Of a DNA stretch of 63,054 nt, positions 50,708 to 59,565 are shown piece after piece. How positions within the stretch are numbered: position 1 is the stretch's first letter; each line of letters begins with the position of its first letter. Under the pieces are notes generated by a model, which did not search any database, was not told the origin of the DNA, and saw only the letters and a list, made by a program, of their open reading frames with translations. This stretch comes from an uncultured Clostridia bacterium (lineage in GTDB: Bacteria; Bacillota; Clostridia; Oscillospirales; Acutalibacteraceae): positions 1 through 63,054 of the forward strand of contig CANRNQ010000010.1 in assembly GCA_947632045.1 (NCBI GenBank), written 5' to 3'. A program made the translations under genes and the position numbers.

Positions 50708-52492
50708 ATGCCTGAATTATGCTACGGTTGTATGAGAGAAAGCACCGGCGAGGACGTTTGTCCGGCGTGCGGCTTTGACAAAAATACACAGCAAAAGGCG
50801 CCCTTTTTGCCGCTTGGCAAAAGGCTTAAAGACAGATATATAATAGGTAAGATAATATCAAACAGTCCGGATTCGGCTACATATATTGCTTTTGACGAAA
50901 AGCAAAAGACCGTTGTGAATATTCGTGAATTTTTGCCCGCGGGCTTATGTATGAGAGATCCGAGCGATGATTCGGTCACCCCAAACAACGGCTGCGAGTC
51001 GACATATTCCGAATATCTTGAGGAATTTAAAACCATATACGCAAAGGTTAAGCAATACGGCGAGCTTAGCGCCGTGATAAATATACTCGATGTTTTTGAC
51101 GAGAATAATACGGGCTACGCGGTTGAAGAGGTAGAAGAGGTCATACCCTTTGAGGAATACATCGAGCGAATAGGCGATACCATGGAATGGGACAACGCAA
51201 GGCCGCTGTTTATGCCGCTGCTTTCCGCCCTTTCTCAAATGAATCAGGACGGGCTTTACCATTTGGGCGTAGCTCCGGAAAACCTTGTTGTCACCGCTGC
51301 CGGCAAAATAAAGCTCATCAATTTCTCTATAAACGAGGTAAGACAAAAGGGTAATAAGGTCGCCGACGTGCTGTATTCAGGGTGCAGCGCTCCCGAGCAG
51401 TACGACGAAAACGGCTTGATAGACCAGCAGACGGAGATATACGGCTTCACGGCCACTCTTTTCTACGCTCTTGCGGGCAAGCTTCCGGCCGACGCGCTGA
51501 AAAGAAAGGACGACGGCAGACTGCTTATAAGCACTAATGTAGTTAAAAAGCTGCCGCCTCACGTTGTTTCGGCCCTTGCCAACGGATTGCAGGTCGACAG
51601 AGAGCAGAGAATACCGGACTTCGAAACAATGCGCGCTCAGCTCAGCGCAGCTCCTACGGTTAAGGCAATACAGGAAGAGATAGCAAGACCCGCTGTTGTA
51701 CCCGAGGTCGAGGAGGAAGGCGAGGAGGAAAAGAAGGGGCTTTCAAACTTTGCTTGGGGCCTTATAGCAGCCATAATAGCCCTTCTTATTTTCTCCGCGG
51801 CGGGCTTCTTCTGGGTTTCAACAAACCCCTTCGAGGGTATGTTCCACCAGAATACAAGCGAAACAGACCCGACAGCCGCCACAGCGACAACGGAAGCGGA
51901 TATGGGAGAGGACTTTACATATCCTCGCGACAGCGAGTTCTTCCGCGTTCCAAGCTTTGTAGGACTAAAGCTTGAAGAGGCGCAGGAAAAGGCAAAGCAG
52001 AGCAACGGCGAATATGCGGTGGTGAGAACCGTTGACGACGCGTTTAGCGACACGGTTGCCGAGGGCTTTATCTGCGAGCAGTCGCCGGAGGGAAGAACGA
52101 CTATCAACAGGGGCAACGACGGAGTTACAATTTCAGTAACGATAAGCAAGGGCTCAAAGCAGAGAGCTCTTCCCGACGTTGAGGGAAGCACATATGAGCA
52201 GGCGCTCAAATCCTTGACTAACGAGCATCTTTTGACGGACGTTCAGCTTGAGTTTAACGACGATATACCCGAAAATTCGGTAATATCATATAAGGATCAC
52301 AAAAAGGGAGACAAGGTTGAGTACGGCTCTGTTGTAACCTTGATAGTCAGCCTTGGCAAAAAGCCGGATTCATCGTCCTCGAGCAGCGCAAGCTCCTTTA
52401 CGGCAAGCGACGCAATATCCTTCATTGATGACAGCAGCGCGTCGGATTCTTCCGCCTCGTCTTCGGACGATACCTCAAGCAGCGAATGGTAA
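50708..52492 (+). CDS. Zinc-ribbon pseudokinase with PASTA domains
   Basis: 594-residue membrane protein resembling PknB-type Ser/Thr kinases but apparently inactive. A zinc ribbon (Cys5, Cys8, Cys18, Cys21) precedes a kinase fold (~38-310). In the catalytic loop HLGVAPENLVV replaces HRDLKPxN, so the catalytic Asp is missing, and INFSI stands where DFG is expected; no clear VAIK Lys is seen. A transmembrane helix (~348-368) leads to two external PASTA domains (~408-480, ~482-552) and a Ser/Ala-rich tail. PASTA domains bind peptidoglycan or lipid II, so it may sense the cell wall and signal by binding. ATG 50708 follows AAGGAGGG. Confidence 0.9.
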   Translation: MPELCYGCMRESTGEDVCPACGFDKNTQQKAPFLPLGKRLKDRYIIGKIISNSPDSATYIAFDEKQKTVVNIREFLPAGLCMRDPSDDSVTPNNGCESTYSEYLEEFKTIYAKVKQYGELSAVINILDVFDENNTGYAVEEVEEVIPFEEYIERIGDTMEWDNARPLFMPLLSALSQMNQDGLYHLGVAPENLVVTAAGKIKLINFSINEVRQKGNKVADVLYSGCSAPEQYDENGLIDQQTEIYGFTATLFYALAGKLPADALKRKDDGRLLISTNVVKKLPPHVVSALANGLQVDREQRIPDFETMRAQLSAAPTVKAIQEEIARPAVVPEVEEEGEEEKKGLSNFAWGLIAAIIALLIFSAAGFFWVSTNPFEGMFHQNTSETDPTAATATTEADMGEDFTYPRDSEFFRVPSFVGLKLEEAQEKAKQSNGEYAVVRTVDDAFSDTVAEGFICEQSPEGRTTINRGNDGVTISVTISKGSKQRALPDVEGSTYEQALKSLTNEHLLTDVQLEFNDDIPENSVISYKDHKKGDKVEYGSVVTLIVSLGKKPDSSSSSSASSFTASDAISFIDDSSASDSSASSSDDTSSSEW

Positions 52493-52536
52493 TTTAATGG
52501 TAATTGTTGATTAAAATTATTTATAAACGATATTTA

Positions 52537-52563
52537 CGGGCAGAGCGCAAATCGCTCTGCCCG
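52537..52563 (+). terminator. Terminator of the pseudokinase gene
   Basis: Perfect 11-bp stem CGGGCAGAGCG/CGCTCTGCCCG with 5-nt loop, followed by TCGGTCTTT. 44 nt after the stop codon. Confidence 0.75.
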
Positions 52564-52683
52564 TCGGTCTTTGAAAGCTGTTTTTATTTTTTTAAAATCA
52601 AGTTTTCTCGCTTTCTGCGTTGCAGCCCTTGCCCAATTGTGATAAAATAATTCCAATAGGCCTTGCCGCGCGGGAATAAAACA

Positions 52684-53379
52684 TCATTTTTTGTTTGCGT
52701 TGTTTTCGCAATGTTGAATTAAATTAAACAGCGAGGTGGCGTATAAGGGGTATTTTTTAGCTATCACATCGGGCGATAAAGACGGCAGTTTGTTTGCCGA
52801 TATGCCTTCATATCCGTCGCAGCCATATCCCCCCGCAAGAGATGAGGCATAGGCCTCCGATACGCTTTGTAGGGCTGAAAATATTCCGCCGGTAACCGTT
52901 GAATCGACCGAGAAAATACCCTGGGGATTTTTTTCGGCCGAGCTGTAAAGAGTCCTGAACATCTTATACACGGAATACATAAGGTAATTTGAAATTTCGG
53001 TTGTAAGTCCCTTGCTGCCTATATTTTCAAGTATATCGAATATTATCTCTATTGAATTAATTATCAGCTTTTTATTCAGAACGGATAAAAGATTGCCTCC
53101 CGTAAAATTCGGCTTAATGCCGCCGGACGGAGCCTCGGGCAAGTCGCTGACGGATATGGTGGCGCCGTTTCGCTGGGGGGTTCTGCCGAGAAGATAATCG
53201 GTAGAAACGTCGTAATAATCCGCAGCCTTCACCACAAAATCAAGACCGCATTCTCTTATTCCCTTTTCATAATGCGACAAAAGAGCCTGCGATATGCCAA
53301 GCTCAGCCGCAACCTGTTTTTGGCTCAGTCCCTTTTCCTTGCGCAATAGAGAGATTATTCTTGAAAAGTCCTTATTCAT
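52684..53379 (-). CDS. XRE-family transcriptional regulator
   Basis: 231-residue regulator with an N-terminal Cro/C1 helix-turn-helix (about 5-60; FSRIISLLRKEKGLSQKQVAAELGISQ..., then DYYDVSTDYLLGR) and a C-terminal domain (~100-231) that I do not recognise, perhaps for dimerisation or ligand binding. The start is ATG 53379, 6 nt after AGGTG. An 18-bp palindrome in its leader suggests autoregulation. Targets unknown; it diverges from a histidine phosphatase gene. Confidence 0.9.
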   Translation of the reverse strand: MNKDFSRIISLLRKEKGLSQKQVAAELGISQALLSHYEKGIRECGLDFVVKAADYYDVSTDYLLGRTPQRNGATISVSDLPEAPSGGIKPNFTGGNLLSVLNKKLIINSIEIIFDILENIGSKGLTTEISNYLMYSVYKMFRTLYSSAEKNPQGIFSVDSTVTGGIFSALQSVSEAYASSLAGGYGCDGYEGISANKLPSLSPDVIAKKYPLYATSLFNLIQHCENNANKK

Positions 53380-53439
53380 GTCTACACCTGCAATGTAAAT
53401 TAAAAAAATGTTAAAGAGTTTAAAAATAAAAAACAAAAG

Positions 53440-53457
53440 AATTACAGCACTGTAATT
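53440..53457 (-). promoter_or_regulatory. Palindromic operator of the XRE gene
   Basis: Perfect inverted repeat AATTACAG-CA-CTGTAATT, just downstream of the likely start site of the XRE gene (promoter at 53469-53497). Confidence 0.6.
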
Positions 53458-53468
53458 AATATACCCAT

Positions 53469-53497
53469 AGTATATAATAAAATCAACAATTTGTAAA
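53469..53497 (-). promoter_or_regulatory. Promoter of the XRE gene
   Basis: On the minus strand TTTACA (53497-53492), 17-nt spacer, TATACT (53474-53469). Confidence 0.65.
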
Positions 53498-53541
53498 GTC
53501 CACTTTATTCGTCAATATAACAGTATTTTGAGAGGTTATTT

Positions 53542-54186
53542 ATGAAATCTTACCAAATCCATCTTATTCGACATGGCCTTACCGAGGAAAACGAAAGGGG
53601 AAAGTATATCGGCTCTACGGATATACCGCTTTCTCAAAAGGGAAGGGAGCTGCTGAAAAAATACTCTCGGGAGTTTGATTATCCGGGCGCGCCCATACTT
53701 TACTCAAGTCCCTTGCAGAGATGCACCCAAACCGCCGCCATACTCTATCCCTCGCTCCAGCCGAGGATAGTCGGAGATATTTCAGAATGTGATTTTGGCG
53801 ATTGGGAGGGCAAGACCGCGACGCAGCTTGCCGGCGACCCCAATTTTGCAAAATGGCTGTCAAATTCGACAGAAACCGCGCCTCCGAACGGCGAAAGCGG
53901 AGAAGCCTTTCTGAGGAGAATATGCAGAGCGTTTGAAAAAATAGTGAACGGACTTATTTCCTCCGGCGAAACGAGCGCCGTTATCATAACTCACGGCGGC
54001 GTTATAATGAATTTACTGTCCGTATACGGTATTCCGCACGCTAAACCGTATGACTGGCAGATGGACAACGGCTTTGGCTATTCTATAAGGATAAATACTC
54101 TGCTGTGGCAGAGGGACAAGGTTTGCGAGGTTTACGCGCTTGCCCCGTATGAAAAGAGTGAAGCTGAAGAAAATTATGACGAATAG
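53542..54186 (+). CDS. Histidine phosphatase family protein
   Basis: 214-residue phosphatase of the phosphoglycerate mutase-like superfamily. The phospho-accepting His is in HLIRHGLTEENERGKYIG (LIRHG motif); other marks are YSSPLQRCTQTA, DFGDWEGK and the second catalytic His in VIITHGGVI. It resembles alpha-ribazole phosphatases (CobC) in length and in the DFGDWEG motif, but no cobalamin genes are nearby, so the substrate is open. SD GAGAGG precedes the ATG. Confidence 0.9.
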   Translation: MKSYQIHLIRHGLTEENERGKYIGSTDIPLSQKGRELLKKYSREFDYPGAPILYSSPLQRCTQTAAILYPSLQPRIVGDISECDFGDWEGKTATQLAGDPNFAKWLSNSTETAPPNGESGEAFLRRICRAFEKIVNGLISSGETSAVIITHGGVIMNLLSVYGIPHAKPYDWQMDNGFGYSIRINTLLWQRDKVCEVYALAPYEKSEAEENYDE

Positions 54187-54277
54187 AATTGAATTGTAGC
54201 ATAGTTTACATTTTTATTCGCGCCCATATGTCATACTTAAATAAGTAAATATAAAAATTTGAATTGGAGAGATAACA

Positions 54278-55348
54278 ATGAAAAATTATAAGCTTGTTTT
54301 ACTCAAAGGAGACGGAATAGGTCCGGAAATTGTTGACGAGGCTGTAAAGGTGCTAGACAAGGCTGCCGAGAAGTTTGACTTCACAGTTGAATATGACGAG
54401 GCGCTTTTGGGCGGCTGCGCCATTGACGCGACCGGCGTGCCGCTTCCGGACGAAACGGTAGCTAAGTGTAAGGCTGCGGATTCGGTGCTTCTCGGTGCGG
54501 TCGGCGGCCCAAAGTGGGACACGCTCCCCGGAAATCTTCGCCCCGAGGCAGGGCTACTCGGCATCAGAGGCGCGCTTGGACTTTTTGCAAATCTCCGTCC
54601 CGCCGTTATTTTTGAGCCGCTCAAGAGCGCATCTCCGCTCAGAGATGATATAATCGGCAAGGCTCTTGATATTCTCGTTGTAAGAGAGCTTACGGGAGGT
54701 ATTTATTTTGGCGAGAGAGGAAGAAAAGAGGTAAACGGCGCTCCTGCCGCATATGATACCGAGATGTACACCGTTCCCGAAATAGAGAGAATAGCGCGCG
54801 TCGCTTTTGAGATGGCAATGAACAGAAATAAAAAGCTCACGAATGTCGACAAGGCAAATGTTCTCGAATCCTCAAGACTTTGGAGGGAAACGGTTATAAA
54901 GGTAGCGGCTGAGTATCCGGAGGTAGAGCTGAATCATCTTTATGTTGATAACTGCGCTATGCAGCTTGTGCGCAATCCGGGGCAGTTCGACGTTATTGTT
55001 ACCTCTAACATATTCGGCGACATACTCTCCGACGAGGCCTCTATGATAAGCGGCTCTATCGGTATGCTCGCGTCTGCGAGTCTTAATGAGAATAAGGCGG
55101 GTCTGTACGAGCCGATTCACGGCTCTGCACCGGACATTGCGGGTCAGGGCATAGCCAACCCGCTCGCGACTATACTTTCTGTTGCCATGATGCTCAAGCA
55201 TTCGCTCGATCAGCCGCAGGCCGCCGATGCGATAGAAAACGCTGTTGCAAAGGCTCTTGAGACATACAGAACCCCTGATATTTATACAGAGGGAACGAAG
55301 AAGGTAAGCTGCAAGGAAATGGGCGACATAGTTTGCTCGCTGCTCTGA
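54278..55348 (+). CDS. leuB: 3-isopropylmalate dehydrogenase
   Basis: 356-residue NAD-dependent dehydrogenase of leucine biosynthesis, oxidising and decarboxylating 3-isopropylmalate. N-terminal [19 protein letters not shown], the substrate-binding Arg cluster in [24 protein letters not shown], the Mg/NAD region [28 protein letters not shown] and [20 protein letters not shown]. It stands alone: leuA, leuC and leuD are not adjacent, and no T-box leader is seen in the 90 nt upstream. Repeat copy D follows. Confidence 0.97.
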   Translation: MKNYKLVLLKGDGIGPEIVDEAVKVLDKAAEKFDFTVEYDEALLGGCAIDATGVPLPDETVAKCKAADSVLLGAVGGPKWDTLPGNLRPEAGLLGIRGALGLFANLRPAVIFEPLKSASPLRDDIIGKALDILVVRELTGGIYFGERGRKEVNGAPAAYDTEMYTVPEIERIARVAFEMAMNRNKKLTNVDKANVLESSRLWRETVIKVAAEYPEVELNHLYVDNCAMQLVRNPGQFDVIVTSNIFGDILSDEASMISGSIGMLASASLNENKAGLYEPIHGSAPDIAGQGIANPLATILSVAMMLKHSLDQPQAADAIENAVAKALETYRTPDIYTEGTKKVSCKEMGDIVCSLL

Positions 55349-55493
55349 TATTGTTAAGGTGTGTAGTGTAATATATATTTGTGGGCGCCGCAGGTTTCCT
55401 GCGGCGCCGCGTCGTGCTCGGGCAGAGGTATTGCAAAACGACACGCAATGGCTGTCGCGCGTTAACCTCAAACTGAGAGCGAGAGGAAGGTAA

Positions 55494-55638
55494 GCTCCGG
55501 GCGGTGACCGCCCATTTCCGCCTGCGGCGGAAATGGGCCGAAAAACGCGGCGGCACGGCAGTGTCGCGTGCTGTGAAAAATCTTTTACGCCGCCGCGTTT
55601 TTCCGCGCGGCGCAGCCGCGCGGGTCGCCGCCCGAAGC
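55494..55638 (+). repeat. Cloverleaf intergenic repeat, copy D
   Basis: Outer arm GGGCGGTGACC (55499-55509) pairs with GGTCGCCGCCC (55623-55633) with one G-T pair; flanks partly extend it. Hairpin 1 has a 13-bp stem GCCCATTTCCGCC/GGCGGAAATGGGC with loop TGC (55510-55538). The central 14-bp stem AAAAACGCGGCGGC (55541-55554) pairs with 55589-55602. Hairpin 2 is CCGCGCGGC-GCA-GCCGCGCGG (55603-55623), with loop GCA instead of TGC. It lies between leuB and fhs, 146 nt after the leuB stop. Confidence 0.9.
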
Positions 55639-55798
55639 CAACCCGCTTGCACTGCAAATTAAAAACGAGCAGCCGCGACAGCCGAATCCCGGCACAAAAT
55701 AATTCTTGTTAATACCTTCTCCGTATGGTATACTTAGTTCGTATGGATTCGCCGATAAATAACATTCTGCGCAAAAAAAGCATAGGAGGAAATATAAA

Positions 55799-57466
55799 AT
55801 GTTATCTGATATCGAAATAGCACAGCAAACAAAACTTAAGCCGATAAGAGATATTGCGGCGTCGATAGGCATAAGCGAGGACGAGCTGGAGCCCTACGGA
55901 AGATATAAGGCAAAGCTCAACGAGAAGCTCTTTAACAGAGTAAAAAATAATAAGGACGGAAAGCTTGTACTTGTAACGGCGATAAACCCCACTCCGGCAG
56001 GCGAGGGAAAGACCACGACCACAGCGGGGCTCGGCGAAGCTATGGCTAAGATAGGGAAAAACGCGATAATAGCCCTGCGCGAACCCTCTCTCGGGCCGGT
56101 GTTCGGAATTAAAGGCGGCGCGGCGGGCGGCGGCTATGCCCAGGTGCTCCCGATGGAGGATATAAATCTCCATTTTACGGGTGATATGCACGCGATAACC
56201 TCGGCAAATAACCTCCTGTGCGCAATGCTCGATAACCATATGCAACAGGGCAACGCGCTGAGAATAGACCAAAGAAGAATACTTATAAAAAGATGCCTCG
56301 ATATGAACGACAGGGCGCTGAGAAATACGGTGATAGGCCTCGGCGGAAAAATGAACGGTATACCGCGCGAGGACGGATTTATAATTACGGTCGCAAGCGA
56401 GGTAATGGCAATACTCTGCCTTGCAAGCGACATAGCCGACCTCAAGGAGAGGCTCGGCAGAATACTCGTCGCGTATAACCTTGACGGAGAGCCGATATAC
56501 GCGAAGGATCTCAACGCTCAGGGCTCAATGGCGGCGCTGCTGAAGGACGCGGTAATGCCTAATCTCGTGCAGACGATAGAGGGAACGCCGGCTATAATGC
56601 ACGGCGGACCGTTTGCAAATATAGCGCATGGCTGCAATTCCGTGCGGGCGACAAAGCTGGCGCTTAAATTGGCCGATTACTGCATAACCGAGGCGGGCTT
56701 CGGTTCCGACCTCGGCGCGGAAAAATTCCTCGATATCAAATGCCGCTGCGCGGGCCTTGCGCCGAGCGCGATAGTCATTGTAGCGACCTGCCGAGCGCTG
56801 AAATATAACGGCGGAGTGCCAAAAACAGAGGTAGGAGAGGAAAATCTCAAAGCCCTTAAAGAGGGAATATGCAACCTCGGAGTACACATTGAAAATATGC
56901 GCAGCTACGGCGTTCCGGTGGTTGTCGCAATCAATAAATTCCCGAACGACTCGCAGACGGAGCTCGACTATATCGAAAAATACTGCATAGAAAACGGAGC
57001 GCAGTTCGCCCTGTCCGAGGTCTTCGCAAAGGGCGGAGACGGAGGAATACAGCTTGCAAAGAAGGTAGTTGAGGCGTGCGAAATGTCCGGCGACTTCCGA
57101 TTCTGCTATGACAACAGCCTGACGATTAAAGAAAAGCTCAATGAAATCGCTCAAAAGATATACCACGCGAAGAATGTGGTATATACGGCTCAGGCGGAAA
57201 AGGCGCTCAAGGAGATTCAAAAGCTCGGCGGCGACAGCCTGCCGGTGTGCGTGGCAAAGACGCAGTACAGCCTCTCCGACGACCCGTCGGTGCTCGGCGC
57301 GCCAAAGGACTTTACAATAACCGTGCGCGACCTGACTCTTTCAAACGGAGCGGGCTTTGTAGTCGCACTGACCGGCAGCATAATGACAATGCCGGGTCTG
57401 CCGAGAGTTCCGGCGGCGGAGAAGATAGACGTCGACGAAAACGGCGTTATCTCCGGTCTGTTCTAA
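55799..57466 (+). CDS. fhs: Formate-tetrahydrofolate ligase
   Basis: 555-residue ATP-dependent enzyme forming 10-formyl-tetrahydrofolate from formate, part of one-carbon metabolism and the Wood-Ljungdahl methyl branch; widespread in anaerobes. P-loop [14 protein letters not shown] (62-75), [19 protein letters not shown] shortly after, and [14 protein letters not shown] and [13 protein letters not shown] in the central region. Length matches the family. SD GGAGG precedes the ATG. The tsaE-tsaB-rpiB genes follow after 44 nt. Confidence 0.98.
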   Translation: MLSDIEIAQQTKLKPIRDIAASIGISEDELEPYGRYKAKLNEKLFNRVKNNKDGKLVLVTAINPTPAGEGKTTTTAGLGEAMAKIGKNAIIALREPSLGPVFGIKGGAAGGGYAQVLPMEDINLHFTGDMHAITSANNLLCAMLDNHMQQGNALRIDQRRILIKRCLDMNDRALRNTVIGLGGKMNGIPREDGFIITVASEVMAILCLASDIADLKERLGRILVAYNLDGEPIYAKDLNAQGSMAALLKDAVMPNLVQTIEGTPAIMHGGPFANIAHGCNSVRATKLALKLADYCITEAGFGSDLGAEKFLDIKCRCAGLAPSAIVIVATCRALKYNGGVPKTEVGEENLKALKEGICNLGVHIENMRSYGVPVVVAINKFPNDSQTELDYIEKYCIENGAQFALSEVFAKGGDGGIQLAKKVVEACEMSGDFRFCYDNSLTIKEKLNEIAQKIYHAKNVVYTAQAEKALKEIQKLGGDSLPVCVAKTQYSLSDDPSVLGAPKDFTITVRDLTLSNGAGFVVALTGSIMTMPGLPRVPAAEKIDVDENGVISGLF

Positions 57467-57510
57467 GACGAAAACGCGGCAAGAGTGATAAAGCAGGGAT
57501 TGATAGCTTG

Positions 57511-57951
57511 ATGATGAAAATAAATTCCGATTCTCCTGAGAGAACAGAGGAGATCGGGCGCAAAATCGGAGAAAGCTTAAACGGTAGAGAGGTCATAGCT
57601 ATGTTCGGCGGGCTCGGCATGGGCAAGACCGCATTGACAAGAGGCATAGCCACAGGGCTCGGCGCGGAGGACTGCGTTTCATCTCCAACCTTTGCCCTTG
57701 TCAACGAATACAGCGGAAAATGCCGGATATATCATTTTGATATGTACCGCATAAGCGGCATAGACGATTTGTACGCGATAGGCTTTTTCGATTATCTCGG
57801 CGAAGGAGTGCTGATAATCGAGTGGAGCGAGAACATAGAGGAGGCTCTGCCCGAGGACAGCATAATTATCAGAATAGAGCAGGGCGAAAATCAAAACGAC
57901 AGGATAATAAGCATAGAGGGGGAGAGCATAGATGAAAATACTTGCGTTTGA
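57511..57951 (+). CDS. tsaE: tRNA t6A synthesis ATPase TsaE
   Basis: 146-residue P-loop ATPase that works with TsaB and TsaD to make N6-threonylcarbamoyl-adenosine at tRNA position 37. Walker A GGLGMGKT (33-40), then SSPTFALVNEYSG and YHFDMYRISGIDDL, all hallmarks of the family. Start ATG 57511 is the likely choice; TTG 57508 and ATG 57514 are possible, since the SD CAGGGA is a little distant. It overlaps tsaB by 20 nt. tsaD is not in the window. Confidence 0.95.
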   Translation: MMKINSDSPERTEEIGRKIGESLNGREVIAMFGGLGMGKTALTRGIATGLGAEDCVSSPTFALVNEYSGKCRIYHFDMYRISGIDDLYAIGFFDYLGEGVLIIEWSENIEEALPEDSIIIRIEQGENQNDRIISIEGESIDENTCV

Positions 57952-58651
57952 CTCCTCTGCGGTTTCTGCGTCTGTCGCATTGACTGAGGACGGCAAGCTG
58001 CTCGGAGAGAGCTTTCTCAACGCGGGACTCACGCACAGCAGAACGCTTATGCCGATGACGCGGGAGATGTTAAACACGGCGGGCTTTAATCTTGAGGAGA
58101 TCGACGCCTTCGCGGTATCGGCAGGACCAGGCTCGTTTACCGGACTGCGCATTGCCGTAAGCTCGGTAAAGGGAATGGCGGCGGCTCTGAATAAAAAGTG
58201 TATAGCCGTATCAACGCTCGAGGCCATGGCCTATAACCTGCCGCAGATAGGAGAATATACTATATGCGCAGTTATGGACGCGCGCTGCAAGCAGTTTTAC
58301 AACGCGCTGTTTAAAATTGAAAAAGGCGGTATAATAAGGCTTTGCGACGACAGAGCGATCATGGTCGATAAGCTTAGCGGCGAGCTAAAGGATATCGACG
58401 GCGATATTGTCCTTGTGGGCGACGGAGCAAATCTTGCATACAGTTTGATAAGCGAAACGGATATAAATAAAAATATTCAGCTTGCCCCGCAGGCGCTGAG
58501 GTATCAAAAGGCCTCCTCGGTCGCGGCGGCGGCATTTGAAAAATATAAGAAAAATGAAGCTGTCAGCGCGGCGGCGCTCATGCCGTCGTATCTACGCCTT
58601 TCACAGGCGGAAAGAGAGCTGGCGGCTAAAAATAAGGGGGAAAACAAATGA
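57932..58651 (+). CDS. tsaB: tRNA t6A synthesis protein TsaB
   Basis: 239-residue inactive homologue of TsaD (ASKHA fold) that scaffolds the t6A complex. It starts MKILAFDSSAVSASVAL and has the conserved FAVSAGPGSFTGLRIAVSSVKG and TLEAMAY. The C-terminal part (~110-239) is less conserved, as usual. It overlaps tsaE by 20 nt and rpiB by 4 nt. The common rimI neighbour is replaced here by rpiB. Confidence 0.95.
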   Translation: MKILAFDSSAVSASVALTEDGKLLGESFLNAGLTHSRTLMPMTREMLNTAGFNLEEIDAFAVSAGPGSFTGLRIAVSSVKGMAAALNKKCIAVSTLEAMAYNLPQIGEYTICAVMDARCKQFYNALFKIEKGGIIRLCDDRAIMVDKLSGELKDIDGDIVLVGDGANLAYSLISETDINKNIQLAPQALRYQKASSVAAAAFEKYKKNEAVSAAALMPSYLRLSQAERELAAKNKGENK

Positions 58652-59088
58652 TAGCGCTTGGCTGCGACCACGGCGGATACGCTATAAAAGAGGCGGTAAA
58701 AAAATATCTTGAGGAGAGTAATATCGAGTATAAGGACTTTGGAACGTACAGCGAGGAATCGGTCGATTATCCGATTTATGCAAAGCTGGTGGCGGACGCT
58801 GTCGCAAACGGCGAATGTGAAAAGGGAGTCCTCTGCTGCGGTACGGGAATAGGAATATCTATTGCCGCAAACAAGGTAAAGGGGATAAGAGCCGCCGTAG
58901 TGACCAATGAATTTTGCGCGGAGATGACGCGCCGCCACAACGACGCAAATATTATAGCCATGGGCGGCAGAGTAATAAACGAGGAGCAGGCGGTAAAATT
59001 CACCAAAATATTTCTCGAAACGCCCTTTGACGGCGGCAGGCATATAAACAGAGTGAATATGATAACCGAAATAGAAAGCGAAAGCTAA
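58648..59088 (+). CDS. rpiB: Ribose-5-phosphate isomerase B
   Basis: 146-residue enzyme that interconverts ribose 5-phosphate and ribulose 5-phosphate in the pentose phosphate pathway. N-terminal ALGCDHGGYAIKEAV (substrate-binding Asp7-His8), the catalytic Cys in LCCGTGIG (Cys64), and NEFCAEMTRRHNDANIIAMGGR with phosphate-binding Arg/His. A 4-nt ATGA overlap with tsaB means coupled translation. Confidence 0.97.
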   Translation: MIALGCDHGGYAIKEAVKKYLEESNIEYKDFGTYSEESVDYPIYAKLVADAVANGECEKGVLCCGTGIGISIAANKVKGIRAAVVTNEFCAEMTRRHNDANIIAMGGRVINEEQAVKFTKIFLETPFDGGRHINRVNMITEIESES

Positions 59089-59142
59089 AAACAAAAATAA
59101 AAAATCAAGCTTGACGGATATTACATTTATCTGTTAAGGCTA

Positions 59143-59188
59143 AATTTAAACAGCGCAGACGGTAATACTTGTCTGCGCTGTTTAAATT
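59143..59188 (+). terminator. Terminator-like long hairpin after rpiB
   Basis: Perfect 18-bp stem AATTTAAACAGCGCAGAC/GTCTGCGCTGTTTAAATT with a 10-nt loop, 54 nt after the rpiB stop. Confidence 0.75.
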
Positions 59189-59234
59189 AATAAACGCAGC
59201 GGAGTTCTTATTTGGTGATGCGCGGATAGATGAA

Positions 59235-59360
59235 GCGGCGGCCGTCAAATTTCCGCCGCGGCGGAAATTTGAAAAAACACGGCAAACAAGGCTACGGCGA
59301 CAATTTAAAAGTCAAATTCTCGCCGTGTTTTTTGCGCGGCTGCGCCGCGCCGGCCGCCGC
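59235..59360 (+). repeat. Cloverleaf intergenic repeat, copy E
   Basis: The most diverged copy. Outer arm GCGGCGGCCG (59235-59244) pairs perfectly with 59351-59360. Hairpin 1 is a 26-nt perfect palindrome with arm CAAATTTCCGCCG (59246-59271). The central stem AAAAAACACGGC (59272-59283) pairs with GCCGTGTTTTTT (59322-59333): relative to the other copies G-C has become A-T on both strands. Hairpin 2 GCGCGGC-TGC-GCCGCGC is at 59334-59350. It lies between rpiB and the LytTR regulator gene. Confidence 0.88.
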
Positions 59361-59391
59361 AATGCATCAACGATGCATTGCAAATTTTTTT
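59359..59391 (+). terminator. Hairpin plus T-run abutting repeat E
   Basis: Perfect 10-bp stem GCAATGCATC/GATGCATTGC with loop AAC, followed by AAATTTTTTTT. It shares two bases with the right arm of repeat E. Confidence 0.7.
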
Positions 59392-59565
59392 GTCGAGGAT
59401 TTTACTTAAATGTAAAAAACTGTCTGCATCATGTAATATTTTGTAATTTTTTTGGGTTTTATTTTTATAAAAAAGATGTTAATATATAATCGGCGTATTT
59501 TAAAATAAAAATAGCGTTGGCAAACTATTTTATATAAGCGGCTTGCCGGCTTTGGGAGAAATACA

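Noticed and set aside
54187-54277. T-box or leucine attenuator before leuB
   Set aside because: The 90-nt upstream region has no T-box motif, no Leu-codon-rich leader peptide and no terminator.
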